NCBI RefSeq assembly: GCF_000717715.1
Contig: NZ_JOAI01000064.1
Coordinates: 1-30,713, forward strand
DNA: 30,713 nucleotides
Direction: 5' to 3'
Source of the DNA: Streptomyces sp. NRRL B-24484
Lineage (GTDB): Bacteria > Actinomycetota > Actinomycetes > Streptomycetales > Streptomycetaceae
Shown here: one piece after another, positions 23,739 to 30,713 of the stretch
How the letters are laid out: every line of letters starts with the position of its first letter
Position numbering within the stretch: the first letter of the stretch is position 1
The notes under the pieces: model-generated
The model's input: only the letters and a program-made list of their open reading frames with translations
Databases searched by the model: none
Told to the model about the DNA's origin: nothing
Position numbers and translations under genes: made by a program

Positions 23739-23776
23739 CCGGCCTGCGCCGCCCGTACCGGGCCGGCGCAGGCCGG
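23739..23776 (+). terminator. Strong hairpin after the SPFH gene
   Basis: CCGGCCTGCGCCG (23739-23751) is the exact reverse complement of CGGCGCAGGCCGG (23764-23776). The intervening CCCG-TAC-CGGG extends the stem almost to the tip. Confidence 0.85.
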
Positions 23777-23833
23777 ATCCGTTCGTCGCCCCGGGGCATG
23801 TCACACCCGGGCGGGCTGCGTCGTCCCCCTGGC

Positions 23834-24604
23834 ATGAGAATCGCCATCGTCGGAGGAACCGGGACGCTGGGAAGCCGCGTCACCGAGGAACTGCGCGCAC
23901 GCGGACACGAGGTCCGGGTGCTCAGCCGCCGCTCGCCCGAGCACCCCGTGGACCTCACCACCGGGGCCGGCCTGGCCGCCGCCCTCGCCGGCTGCGAGGT
24001 CGTGGTCGACGCGGCCAACAGCCGCTCGGCGAAGGGCGCCGGACGCACCCTGGTCGACGGCACCGGGCACCTGCTCGCCGCCGAACGCGCCGCCGGCGTC
24101 GGCCACCACGTCTGCGTCTCGATCGTCGGCTGCGACCGGGTGCCGGTCGGCTACTACGCGGTGAAGACCGCCCAGGAGCGGGCCGTCGCCGAGGGCCCGG
24201 TGCCGTGGACGGTCGTCCGGATCACCCAGTTCCACGAGCTGGTCGGCGAGGCCTTCGCGACGCTCGGCCGCTGGCGCCTGCTGGCCGTACCGAAGGCCCG
24301 GCTGCAGACCATCGCCGCCGCAGACGCGGCCCGCGCCGTCGCGGACGCCGCCGAAGGGCCGGCCCGCCTCGGCCGGATCGAGGCCGCCGGCCCGGAGACG
24401 GCCGACGCCCGTGAGCTCGCCCGGACCTGGCGGGCCGTCACCGGCCGCCGCGCCCTGCAACTGCCCCTGCCGCTGCCCGGCGCCCTCGGCCGGGCCCTGC
24501 GGGCCGGCGGACTCACCACCGGCCGGCCGGACACCCGCGGCACCCTGACCTTCGCCGACTGGCTGGCCCTGCCCGCCGCACCCGACCGGACCCCCGCCCC
24601 CTGA
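23834..24604 (+). CDS. NmrA-like/atypical short-chain dehydrogenase, NAD(P)-binding
   Basis: A 256-aa protein with the Rossmann motif MRIAIVGGTGTLGSRV at the very start, then a strand-helix series (GHEVRVLSRR, CEVVVDAANSRS, HHVCVSIVGCDRVPVGYYAVKTAQE, PWTVVRITQFHELV). These are hallmarks of NmrA-like or NAD(P)H-binding atypical SDR proteins, which often sense redox state or modify small molecules; the substrate is unknown. The frame extends back to ATG 23798, but ATG 23834 gives the standard N-terminus starting right at the Rossmann strand. Neither start has a clear ribosome binding site. It lies between two strong hairpins, so it is probably a single-gene unit. Confidence 0.87.
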   Translation: MRIAIVGGTGTLGSRVTEELRARGHEVRVLSRRSPEHPVDLTTGAGLAAALAGCEVVVDAANSRSAKGAGRTLVDGTGHLLAAERAAGVGHHVCVSIVGCDRVPVGYYAVKTAQERAVAEGPVPWTVVRITQFHELVGEAFATLGRWRLLAVPKARLQTIAAADAARAVADAAEGPARLGRIEAAGPETADARELARTWRAVTGRRALQLPLPLPGALGRALRAGGLTTGRPDTRGTLTFADWLALPAAPDRTPAP

Positions 24605-24625
24605 CCACCCGCCCCCGGGACCGCC

Positions 24626-24660
24626 CGGCCCCGCGGGTGGCGCAGACCCCCGCGGGGCCG
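24626..24660 (+). terminator. Hairpin after the NmrA-like gene
   Basis: CGGCCCCGCGGG (24626-24637) and CCCGCGGGGCCG (24649-24660) form a perfect 12-bp stem around an 11-nt loop, 21 nt after the stop. Confidence 0.8.
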
Positions 24661-24749
24661 ACACCGGTCCGGATCGTGGATCACCCCTGGCCGGGCCCTC
24701 TCTCCTCCGGCATGATCCTCAGTGACAGGAGCGAAGGAGGGAATCACGG

Positions 24750-25517
24750 ATGTCGGTCTGGGAAGCGCTGGCGGTCCTGCTGGCCGGTGTGGGTGCGGGC
24801 ACCATCAACACCGTCGTCGGCTCCGGAACGCTCATCACCTTCCCGGTGCTGCTCGCCCTCGGCCTGCCGCCCGTCACCGCCAACGTCTCCAACACCCTCG
24901 GCCTGGTGCCCGGCTCGATCAGCGGCGTCATCGGCTACCGCCGCGAACTCGAAGGCCAGCGCCACCGGCTGATCCGCCTCGGCACCGCCTCCCTGATCGG
25001 CGGCCTCACCGGCGCCTACCTGCTCACCAAGCTCCCCAGCGAGGCCTTCGACGCGATCGTCCCCGCGCTGATCCTCTGCGCCCTCGTCCTGGTCGTGATC
25101 CAGCCCCGGGTCTCCCGCGCGGTCGCCGCCCGCCGCAGCCGGGGCGGAGGCGGCGGCAGCACCGAGGGCGGGCCGCTGCTCTTCGCCGGCGTCCTGCTCG
25201 CCGGCGTCTACGGCGGCTACTTCGGCGCCGCCCAGGGCGTCCTGCTGCTCGCCCTGATGGGCATGCTGCTCCAGGACGACATGCAGCGGATCAACGCCAC
25301 CAAGAACGTCCTCGCCCTGATCGTCAACGGCGTCGCCGCGGTCTTCTTCCTCTTCGTCGCCCCGATCGACTGGACGGCCGTCCTGCTCATCGCCGCCGGC
25401 TCGGTGGTCGGCGGCCAGATCGGCGCCAAGGTCGGCCGCCGACTGCCCCCGCCCGTGCTGCGGGCCGTCATCGTCGTCGTCGGCCTCGCCGCCGTCACCC
25501 GGCTGCTGCTCACCTGA
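24750..25517 (+). CDS. TauE/SafE-family (DUF81) sulfite/anion exporter or permease
   Basis: A 255-aa membrane protein with about eight hydrophobic helices. The two TauE/SafE repeats are visible: GVGAGTINTVVGSGTLITFP (about 14-33) with PPVTANVSNTLGLVPG, and GVYGGYFGAAQGVLLLALMGM (about 151-171) with INATKNVLALIVNG. A Gly-rich cytoplasmic loop (SRGGGGGSTEGG, about 130-141) joins the halves. Family members move sulfite, sulfoacetate or other organosulfonates; the substrate here cannot be told. AAGGAGG lies 11 nt before ATG 24750, a strong ribosome binding site. No sulfur-metabolism gene is adjacent. Confidence 0.92.
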   Translation: MSVWEALAVLLAGVGAGTINTVVGSGTLITFPVLLALGLPPVTANVSNTLGLVPGSISGVIGYRRELEGQRHRLIRLGTASLIGGLTGAYLLTKLPSEAFDAIVPALILCALVLVVIQPRVSRAVAARRSRGGGGGSTEGGPLLFAGVLLAGVYGGYFGAAQGVLLLALMGMLLQDDMQRINATKNVLALIVNGVAAVFFLFVAPIDWTAVLLIAAGSVVGGQIGAKVGRRLPPPVLRAVIVVVGLAAVTRLLLT

Positions 25518-25553
25518 CACCCGTGTCGCCCGGCCGCGGCGCCCCCGCCTTCC

Positions 25554-25559
25554 TATGCT
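25554..25559 (+). promoter_or_regulatory. Candidate -10 box for the pterin dehydratase gene
   Basis: TATGCT, 70 nt before GTG 25629, in the gap after the permease gene. No -35 is clear. Confidence 0.4.
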
Positions 25560-25628
25560 CCTTGTGACGCACCCCGCGGCCGGCGGCCCGCCCGCCGCGG
25601 GCCCGCCAGCGACCCACCGGGAGCACCC

Positions 25629-25925
25629 GTGAGCCGAACCAGGCTGACCGAGGACGAGATCACCACCGCCCTGGCCGCCCTGCCCGAGTGGCACCGCGAG
25701 GGCGAGGCGATCGTCCGCACCGCGGAGACCGCCAGTTTCCCGACCGCGATCCGGGTCGTCGACACCGTCGCCGTCGCCGCCGAGGAACTCGACCACCACC
25801 CCGACATCGACATCCGCTGGCGCACCCTGCGCTTCGCCCTCTCCACCCACAGCGCGGGCGGCCTCACCGGCCTCGACACCACCCTCGCCGCCCGCATCGA
25901 CGAGGTGCTGCGCACCACGTCCTGA
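25629..25925 (+). CDS. Pterin-4a-carbinolamine dehydratase
   Basis: A 98-aa PCD/DCoH/PhhB-type protein. The family signature is exact: E52-xxx-H56-H57-P58-x5-W64-x9-H74-x8-D83, including the three active-site histidines, followed by SAGGLTGLD. It dehydrates 4a-hydroxytetrahydrobiopterin, a product of pterin-dependent aromatic amino acid hydroxylases; in bacteria without such hydroxylases it may serve molybdopterin or folate metabolism. GTG 25629 has GGGAG 5-6 nt upstream. No hydroxylase gene is in the window. A hairpin at 25946-25967 ends the unit. Confidence 0.93.
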   Translation: MSRTRLTEDEITTALAALPEWHREGEAIVRTAETASFPTAIRVVDTVAVAAEELDHHPDIDIRWRTLRFALSTHSAGGLTGLDTTLAARIDEVLRTTS

Positions 25926-25945
25926 GGCCCGGTCAGACCGCAGCG

Positions 25946-25967
25946 CACCCCGTTCCGGCGGGGTGCT
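25946..25967 (+). terminator. Hairpin after the pterin dehydratase gene
   Basis: GCACCCCG (25946-25953), loop TTCCGG, CGGGGTGC (25960-25967), perfect 8-bp stem, 20 nt after the stop. Confidence 0.75.
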
Positions 25968-26022
25968 CCGGCCGCCATGAGATGCTGGGCGCTTGCAGCA
26001 GCAGTCGGGACGGACGGATTTC

Positions 26023-28152
26023 ATGGCTCAGGACCCTCCCCGAACGTACGACCAGGGGTACCCGCACGACGGCACCGGGCAGCAGCCCGCCGCAGGCCAG
26101 GACTACCAGCAGCAGCAGGGCTGGTACCAGCCCCAGCCGGACCAGCCCGCCGACCCGTGGGCGGCCGCGCAGCAGCAGCCGTACCAGCCCCAGCCGGACC
26201 AGCAGGCCTGGCAGCAGGGCACCGACCAGCAGGTCTGGCAGCAGCAGACCGCCGCCTGGGACCCGCAGACCGCCCAGGCCCACCAGCAGCAGGCGTACCA
26301 GCAGCAGGGCTACGACCCGCAGGCGTACCAGCAGCAGGTGGGCCAGCAGGCCTACGAGCAGCAGGCGGGCCAGCAGGCCTACGACCCGCAGACGGTCCAG
26401 CAGCAGGGCTACTACGCCGGCGGCTACGAGCAGATCCCGCAGCAGGCCGGCGACGCCTACCAGGCGAACGCCGCCTACACCGACCCCTACGCCGCCTACG
26501 GCGCGAGCTCGGCCGGCACCGCCGACGCCTACGCGCAGATCGTCCCCGAGCCGTCGTCCTACGCCCCGGCCGAGCAGACGGGCGACACCTGGCAGAACCC
26601 GCCGCAGGAGATGCCGACCGTCGGCTTCCCGGACACCAGCGGCCGGGGCGCCGGCTTCCCGGCGACCTCCGACGACGACCCCGCGTTCTCCGGCGCGACC
26701 CTCAGCCCCTACGTGGTCACCCGCGACGACCGGTACGGCGACGACGACCGCGACGACGCGGGCGGCGGCCGCCGCTCGATCGCCGACCGCGCCCGGGCCG
26801 CCGCGACCGCCGTCGTCTCCGCGGACCACGGGCCCGGCCGGCGCACCCTGCTGATCCGGGCCGGCGCCGGCGCCGCGGCCCTCGCCGTCCTGGTCACCGC
26901 CGCCGTCCTGGTGACCGGCGGCGACGACGGCGAGAAGTCCGGTGGCGGCAGCGGTGCGGACGCCGCGGCCGCCCGCACCTACACCGTCGCGCACGCCAAG
27001 GCCTGGGCCGCCAAGCCCGCCGCCGGCGCCGCGGCCTCCGCCGACGACACCCTCGCCGGCTCCTGGATCACCGCCGACGCGGTGGTCCGCGCCGACGGCA
27101 CCGGCGTGCAGGCCTACGCCCTCGCCGACGGCAAGCCCACCTGGTCCGTCACCGCCCCCAGCCAGGGCGCCGCCCCCTGCGGCCTCTCCCCGGTGGTCAA
27201 CACCGCCGGCCTCGGCGGAGTGCTCTTCCGCAACGGCAGCGACCCCAAGAGCCCCTGCACCGTCCTCGCCGTCGTCGACACCAAGACCGGCAAGACCGCG
27301 TGGACGAAGAACCTCTCCGACACCAAGGACGGCTACGACGCCAAGGTGTCCGTGCTCGCGGACAAGGTCGTCGCGGTCGGCGAGGACAAGGTCTCCGCCT
27401 GGGCCGCCGCGGACGGCAAGGACCTCTGGCAGTACACCGGCCAGGGCAAGTTCTGCAGCCTCTCCGGCGGCGCGAGCGGCGCCACCGTCGTGCTGCACAG
27501 CAGCTGCGCGGACAGCACCCCCACCGACCAGGCGGTCGCCCTCAACGCCGCCGACGGCAAGGTGAAGTGGTGGCGCGGGCTGAACAACAAGCCCAAGACC
27601 GTCACCGTGCTCTCCGCCGAACCCGCCGTCGTCGCCACCTCCGGCGAGAAGCCCGCCGACGACCGGATCTTCGCCTGGGGCACCGCCGGCGACCCGGCCG
27701 CCGAGATCCCGGTGACCGGCGACGCCGGCCGCCTCGACGTCGGCCGCGGCACCTTCGACACCGCGCCGACCGTCTTCTTCCACGAGAACACCATGGTCGC
27801 CGCGCTCGGCCCGGCCGACGGCGTCAGCCCGGCCACCTCCGTCGCCGCGTACGACCTCGCCACCGGCAAGCCCACCTGGACGACCGCCATCGCCGAGAAG
27901 CGGAAGTCCCGCGCGGTCGGCCTGGACGGCGGCGGCCTGCTGCTCGCCGTCGACGAGCGCCTCGACCAGCCCGCCCACATCAGCCGCTTCGCCCTCGCGG
28001 GCGGCCAGGAGACCCAGGGCGGCGCCTTCCCGGTGGGCACCGGCTCGCTGCTCACGGCCGGCCGGGTCGTCTCCGCCGGCGGCAAGGTCGTCGTGCTCCC
28101 CGAGCACTCGGCCAACTACGGCACCGCCACGGCCTTCCAGGCCAAGGACTGA
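26023..28152 (+). CDS. Q-rich membrane-anchored protein with extracellular PQQ-like beta-propeller
   Basis: A 709-aa protein in three parts. Residues 1 to about 235 are low-complexity Gln/Tyr/Pro/Ala sequence with repeated AYQQQ, QQAYDPQ and WQQ units. A basic stretch (RRSIADRARAAATA, about 250-263) precedes one membrane helix at about 277-297. The rest lies outside the cell as a propeller of PQQ/WD-like blades (TGKTAWTKNL, DGKDLWQYTG, DGKVKWWRGL, TGKPTWTTAI), with paired cysteines near CGLSP and SPCTV. Such proteins occur widely in actinomycetes, sometimes fused to Ser/Thr kinases; here no kinase domain is present. ATG 26023 is preferred: GGACGGA lies upstream and GATGCT (25981-25986) is a plausible -10. 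An in-frame TTG 25993 is less likely. Function unknown; a surface sensor or scaffold is possible. Confidence 0.88.
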   Translation: MAQDPPRTYDQGYPHDGTGQQPAAGQDYQQQQGWYQPQPDQPADPWAAAQQQPYQPQPDQQAWQQGTDQQVWQQQTAAWDPQTAQAHQQQAYQQQGYDPQAYQQQVGQQAYEQQAGQQAYDPQTVQQQGYYAGGYEQIPQQAGDAYQANAAYTDPYAAYGASSAGTADAYAQIVPEPSSYAPAEQTGDTWQNPPQEMPTVGFPDTSGRGAGFPATSDDDPAFSGATLSPYVVTRDDRYGDDDRDDAGGGRRSIADRARAAATAVVSADHGPGRRTLLIRAGAGAAALAVLVTAAVLVTGGDDGEKSGGGSGADAAAARTYTVAHAKAWAAKPAAGAAASADDTLAGSWITADAVVRADGTGVQAYALADGKPTWSVTAPSQGAAPCGLSPVVNTAGLGGVLFRNGSDPKSPCTVLAVVDTKTGKTAWTKNLSDTKDGYDAKVSVLADKVVAVGEDKVSAWAAADGKDLWQYTGQGKFCSLSGGASGATVVLHSSCADSTPTDQAVALNAADGKVKWWRGLNNKPKTVTVLSAEPAVVATSGEKPADDRIFAWGTAGDPAAEIPVTGDAGRLDVGRGTFDTAPTVFFHENTMVAALGPADGVSPATSVAAYDLATGKPTWTTAIAEKRKSRAVGLDGGGLLLAVDERLDQPAHISRFALAGGQETQGGAFPVGTGSLLTAGRVVSAGGKVVVLPEHSANYGTATAFQAKD
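26098..26450 (+). repeat. CAG-rich imperfect repeats coding for the Q/Y-rich N-terminal region
   Basis: Dense imperfect repetition of CAGCAG with TACCAG, GCCTAC and GACCCGCAG units, all in one reading frame and encoding QQAYQQQ-like peptides. The repeats are in-frame and irregular, so copy number could vary between strains. Confidence 0.7.
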
Positions 28153-28163
28153 CGCACCGCACA

Positions 28164-28202
28164 CCGCCGGCCGGCCCGTCCCCCGATCGGGCCGGCCGGC
28201 GG
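28164..28202. terminator. 15-bp perfect hairpin between the beta-propeller gene and the HNH gene
   Basis: CCGCCGGCCGGCCCG (28164-28178) and CGGGCCGGCCGGCGG (28188-28202) are exact reverse complements around a 9-nt loop. It lies between convergent genes and may serve both. Confidence 0.85.
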
Positions 28203-28282
28203 CGTGCGTGCACGGGGACGGGAGTCCGTCCCCGGTCCTCGGGCGGCACCCGGGCGGGCACCGGTCCGCCGGGCGCCGACGG

Positions 28283-28792
28283 TCAGGCGCTGGCCGGCAG
28301 CCAGGCGGCGAGCTCGCGCAGCTCGCTGCTGCGCAGACCGAGCGCGAGCATCAGCGTCGCCTCCGGCGTCGGCTCGAACGGCCGCCGCAGCAGCTTCATC
28401 CCGGCCTGCTCCGGAGTCCGGTCGGCCTTGCGCTGGTTGTCCTCCGGGCACGCGGCCACGGTGTTCATCCAGCTGTCGGCACCACCGCGCGACCTGGGCA
28501 CCAGGTGGTCCACGGTGGTCGCCCGGCGACCGCAGTAGGCGCACTGGTGCTGGTCCCGGACGAGCACACCCCGCCGCGACCACGGCGCGTGTTGTCGGAA
28601 GGGCACCCGTACGTAGCGGTTCAGCCTGATCACCCGGGGGACCGGGACGGCCACACCGGTACCGCGCACCATCCCCAGCGGATGGGCGTGCTCCACGACC
28701 GCCTTGTCCTGCAGGACGAGCACCACGGCGCGCTTCAGCGACACCGTCGTCAGCGGCTCGTAGCTCGCATTCAGTACCAGCGTGTTGCGCAT
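28283..28792 (-). CDS. HNH endonuclease family protein
   Basis: A 169-aa protein: N-terminal domain MRNTLVLNASYEPLTTVSLK, then the HNH fold C84-AY-C87 ... VD95-H96-LVPRSRGG ... N110-TVAAC115-PEDN119. This layout is the common actinobacterial HNH type, of unproven cellular role (DNA nicking or repair is assumed from the fold). The second zinc knuckle, usually CxxC, reads C115-P-E-D118, so the fourth ligand position is Asp instead of Cys. ATG 28792 has GGGGAGGTGG upstream; the open frame to 29107 is not coding. The gene is divergent from tyrS. Confidence 0.9.
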   Translation of the reverse strand: MRNTLVLNASYEPLTTVSLKRAVVLVLQDKAVVEHAHPLGMVRGTGVAVPVPRVIRLNRYVRVPFRQHAPWSRRGVLVRDQHQCAYCGRRATTVDHLVPRSRGGADSWMNTVAACPEDNQRKADRTPEQAGMKLLRRPFEPTPEATLMLALGLRSSELRELAAWLPASA

Positions 28793-28952
28793 CGTTCCGG
28801 CCACCTCCCCTGTGCGGTCGTGCCGCCAGGCACGACCGTCCCGTCCTCGCCGCACTCGGCGGTGGGTCCACTGTGAACTCGCGTGGCCACCGGCAACAAC
28901 GGAATTTCCGTCCGCCCCCCGGCCGGGCCGAAATCCGCTGGCCGGATGCGCG

Positions 28953-28958
28953 TACTCT
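28953..28958 (+). promoter_or_regulatory. Candidate -10 box for tyrS
   Basis: TACTCT, with a transcription start expected near 28965. The leader would then begin with the small hairpin CTGGA-GTCG-TCCAG (28967-28980). No T-box sequence is seen in the 242-nt gap 28793-29034. Confidence 0.4.
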
Positions 28959-29034
28959 CTAGAACGCTGGAGTCGTCCAGGCGCGGGGCCCACGGCGGGC
29001 CGCGGACAACGCCGGACGCGACCGAAGGAGAAGC

Positions 29035-30306
29035 GTGACCGTGACGGACATCGTCGACGAGCTCCGGTGGCGTGGGCTGATCGCCCTGTCCACCGACGAG
29101 GACGCACTGCGCAAGGCGTTCGCGGACGGCCCGGTCACGTTCTATTGCGGTTTCGACCCGACGGCGCCCAGCCTGCACCTCGGCAACCTGGTGCAGATCC
29201 TCACCATGAAGCGCCTGCAGCTGGCCGGAAACCTGCCCCTCGGCCTGGTCGGCGGCGCCACCGGCCTGATCGGCGACCCCAAGCCGACCGCCGAGCGCGT
29301 GCTCAACGACCCCGAGACGGTCGCCGGCTGGGTGGACCGCCTGCGCGGCCAGATCTCGAAGTTCCTCGACTTCGAGGGCGAGTACGCCGCCCGCATGGTC
29401 AACAACCTGGACTGGACGTCCGGCATGTCGGCGATCACCCTGCTGCGCGACGTCGGCAAGTACTTCCGGGTCAACAACATGATCGCCAAGGAGGCGGTCG
29501 CCCGCCGGCTCAACTCCGACGCGGGCATCAGCTACACCGAGTTCAGCTACCAGATCCTCCAGGGCATGGACTTCCTGGAGCTGAACCGCCGCTACGGCTG
29601 CGCCCTGCAGACCGGCGGCAGCGACCAGTGGGGCAACCTCACAGCCGGCACGGACCTGATCCGCAAGGCCGAGGGCAAGTCCGTGCACGCGCTCGCCACC
29701 CCGCTGATCGTCAAGGCCGACGGCACCAAGTTCGGCAAGACCGAGTCCGGCACGGTCTGGCTCGACCCCGAGCTGACCACCCCCTACGCCTTCTACCAGT
29801 TCTGGCTGAACGCGGACGACCGGGACGTCTCGAACTTCCTGCGGATCTTCTCCTTCCGCTCGCGCGAGGAGATCGAGCAGCTGGAGCGGGACACCACCGA
29901 GCGTCCGGCCGCGCGCCTCGCCCAGCGGGCGCTGGCCGAGGAGCTCACCACGATGGTGCACGGCGCCGAGCAGTACGAGCGGGCGGTCGCCGCCTCCAAG
30001 GCGCTGTTCGGCCAGGGCGACCTCGCCGACCTGGAGCCGGCCACCCTGGCCGCCGCGCTCGCCGAGGTCCCGAAGGCCACGGTCACCGAGCTGCAGTCGG
30101 TCGTCGACCTGCTGGTCGAGACGGGCCTCGCCCCGAGCCGTTCGGGTGCCCGCCGCACCATCAAGGAGGGCGGCGCCTACCTGAACAACGCGAAGGTCGC
30201 CGACGAGGAGGCCGTCCCGGCCTCCGAGGACCTGCTGCACGGCCGCTGGCTGGTGCTGCGACGCGGCAAGCGCAACATCGCCGCGGTCGAGGTCGCGTCG
30301 AACTGA
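29035..30306 (+). CDS. tyrS: Tyrosyl-tRNA synthetase
   Basis: A 423-aa class I aminoacyl-tRNA synthetase charging tRNA-Tyr. The HIGH-type motif is H48-LGN in DPTAPSLHLGNLVQI, the KMSKS-type motif is KFGKT at 232-236, and the tyrosine-binding segment YTEFSYQILQGMDFLEL is present. Residues from about 355 form the C-terminal S4 RNA-binding domain (SRSGARRTIKEGGAYLNN). Length is normal for bacterial TyrRS. GTG 29035 follows GAAGGAG by 4 nt; GTG 29041 is also possible with 10-nt spacing. Two tandem hairpins follow the stop, separating it from the rRNA operon promoter. Confidence 0.97.
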   Translation: MTVTDIVDELRWRGLIALSTDEDALRKAFADGPVTFYCGFDPTAPSLHLGNLVQILTMKRLQLAGNLPLGLVGGATGLIGDPKPTAERVLNDPETVAGWVDRLRGQISKFLDFEGEYAARMVNNLDWTSGMSAITLLRDVGKYFRVNNMIAKEAVARRLNSDAGISYTEFSYQILQGMDFLELNRRYGCALQTGGSDQWGNLTAGTDLIRKAEGKSVHALATPLIVKADGTKFGKTESGTVWLDPELTTPYAFYQFWLNADDRDVSNFLRIFSFRSREEIEQLERDTTERPAARLAQRALAEELTTMVHGAEQYERAVAASKALFGQGDLADLEPATLAAALAEVPKATVTELQSVVDLLVETGLAPSRSGARRTIKEGGAYLNNAKVADEEAVPASEDLLHGRWLVLRRGKRNIAAVEVASN

Positions 30307-30312
30307 CGTCAG

Positions 30313-30345
30313 GTGGCTTGAACCGCACTGCGGTTGAGCTGCCAC
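30313..30345 (+). terminator. First hairpin after tyrS
   Basis: GTGGC (30313-30317) with GCCAC (30341-30345) encloses AACCGC-ACT-GCGGTT (30321-30335). It begins 7 nt after the stop codon. Confidence 0.65.
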
Positions 30346-30356
30346 GACACCCCACA

Positions 30357-30384
30357 GGGGCCGGATCCAGCCGGATCCGGCCCC
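30357..30384 (+). terminator. Second, stronger hairpin after tyrS
   Basis: GGGGCCGGATCC (30357-30368), loop AGCC, GGATCCGGCCCC (30373-30384), perfect 12-bp stem, followed by GCGTGTTT. It would insulate the rRNA promoter from tyrS transcription. Confidence 0.85.
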
Positions 30385-30390
30385 GCGTGT

Positions 30391-30419
30391 TTGACGCTCG
30401 CAGCCCGGTGCCCTAACGT
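30391..30419 (+). promoter_or_regulatory. Main-sigma-type promoter of the rRNA operon
   Basis: TTGACG (30391-30396), 17-nt spacer, TAACGT (30414-30419). This is the only near-consensus -35/-10 pair in the window and lies directly upstream of the rRNA leader. Streptomycete rRNA operons typically have several tandem promoters, and TAGAGT at 30535-30540 could be the -10 of another. Confidence 0.75.
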
Positions 30420-30713
30420 TGGACGAGTCGCCGAAACTGGTTGCGAACCGGTAACGGCCCCCCTTCCTCCGACGAGTGGACCGTCGCACACCCCTTCGAG
30501 AAATCGACCGGGAAATGCGTGCGAAAAACTCTGGTAGAGTTCGGGGGCGCCGAAAGGCGGAAAGCGAATCCGATGAAAGAAACTCCGGAAAACGGAGCGG
30601 AAAACATCTGATAAGCTGGTAACACGAAAGAGCGAAACGCCCGGAGGGTCCGCTGGAAGGCGGTCCGAAGGAAGTGTCCGTTCCTTGAGAACTCAACAGC
30701 GTGCCAAAAGTCA
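30420..30713 (+). ncRNA. 5' leader (pre-16S) of an rRNA operon, running off the window
   Basis: A GC-lower, A-rich stretch with repeated GAAA/CGAAAG units, unlike the surrounding coding DNA. It contains the short inverted repeat AACTCT-GGT-AGAGTT (30527-30541), CTGATAAGCTGG (30608-30619) and near the end GAGAACTCAACAGCGTG, the conserved actinobacterial leader element found just before 16S rRNA. The region has antitermination and RNase III processing roles in relatives. The mature 16S gene should start shortly after 30713. Confidence 0.88.

Noticed and set aside
21921..23804. 627-codon minus-strand frame opposite the NfeD-SPFH genes
   Set aside because: Same reasoning: the sense strand has two recognised genes with starts, spacing and terminator.
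25993..26022. Upstream TTG start for the beta-propeller protein
   Set aside because: TTG 25993 coincides with the expected transcription start from GATGCT, and ATG 26023 has a usable ribosome binding site, so the ATG is the simpler start.
26098..26450. CRISPR-like repeat array
   Set aside because: The repetition is irregular, in-frame and codes for Gln/Tyr-rich protein; there are no uniform repeats or spacers.
28793..29034. T-box riboswitch upstream of tyrS
   Set aside because: No T-box core sequence, specifier hairpin or antiterminator pair is visible in the short leader.

Overview
The window is high-GC actinobacterial chromosome, most likely from Streptomyces or Kitasatospora. The evidence is codon third positions that are almost all G or C, many GTG and TTG starts, TAGNNT-type -10 boxes placed 6-7 nt before start codons, long GC-only terminator hairpins, and a streptomycete-type rRNA leader at the right edge (GAGAACTCAACAGCGTG). 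It reads as ordinary core chromosome. I see no insertion sequence, prophage, CRISPR array, tRNA gene or biosynthetic cluster.

Left part (1-5200). The 3' end of a zinc-type alcohol dehydrogenase runs in frame, with no stop codon, into a DUF485 membrane protein. That gene overlaps the acetate/cation symporter actP by ATGA. Next come moaA (molybdenum cofactor), and on the minus strand a small Cys/His protein and a DUF3099 membrane protein. The minus-strand group tldD-pmbA-kptA (5' to 3' on that strand) follows, pairing the TldD/TldE protease with an RNA 2'-phosphotransferase, and a membrane-tethered metallo-beta-lactamase-fold hydrolase lies upstream of it.

Middle (9448-15541). fabG-fabI form a tight fatty-acid synthesis operon (beta-ketoacyl-ACP reductase plus InhA-type enoyl-ACP reductase). 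A bidirectional inverted-repeat terminator separates fabI from a convergent FadR-type GntR regulator. The regulator is divergent from a CynX/NimT-type MFS transporter, and a 19-bp perfect palindrome overlaps both presumed -10 boxes. A 40-aa one-helix protein follows the transporter, then a SixA-type phosphohistidine phosphatase and, convergent to it, serB.

Right part (15542-30713). A large FHA-FHA-ABC exporter resembling mycobacterial Rv1747 is followed by a soluble GAF histidine kinase/NarL response regulator pair. Then come a conserved hypothetical, a stand-alone ABC ATPase, an NfeD-SPFH/stomatin membrane pair, an NmrA-like NAD(P)-binding protein, a TauE/SafE permease, pterin-4a-carbinolamine dehydratase, a Q-rich membrane-anchored beta-propeller protein, an HNH endonuclease and tyrS. 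The window ends in the promoter and leader of an rRNA operon whose 16S gene should start just outside.

Most gene ends carry near-perfect hairpins without U-tracts. Several genes appear to be transcribed as leaderless mRNAs. The items most worth a second look are the dehydrogenase-DUF485 read-through, the palindrome at the gntR/MFS divergence, the short leader ORF before the ABC ATPase, the tldD-pmbA-kptA grouping and the double-FHA exporter. I did not find a clearly novel multi-gene system.
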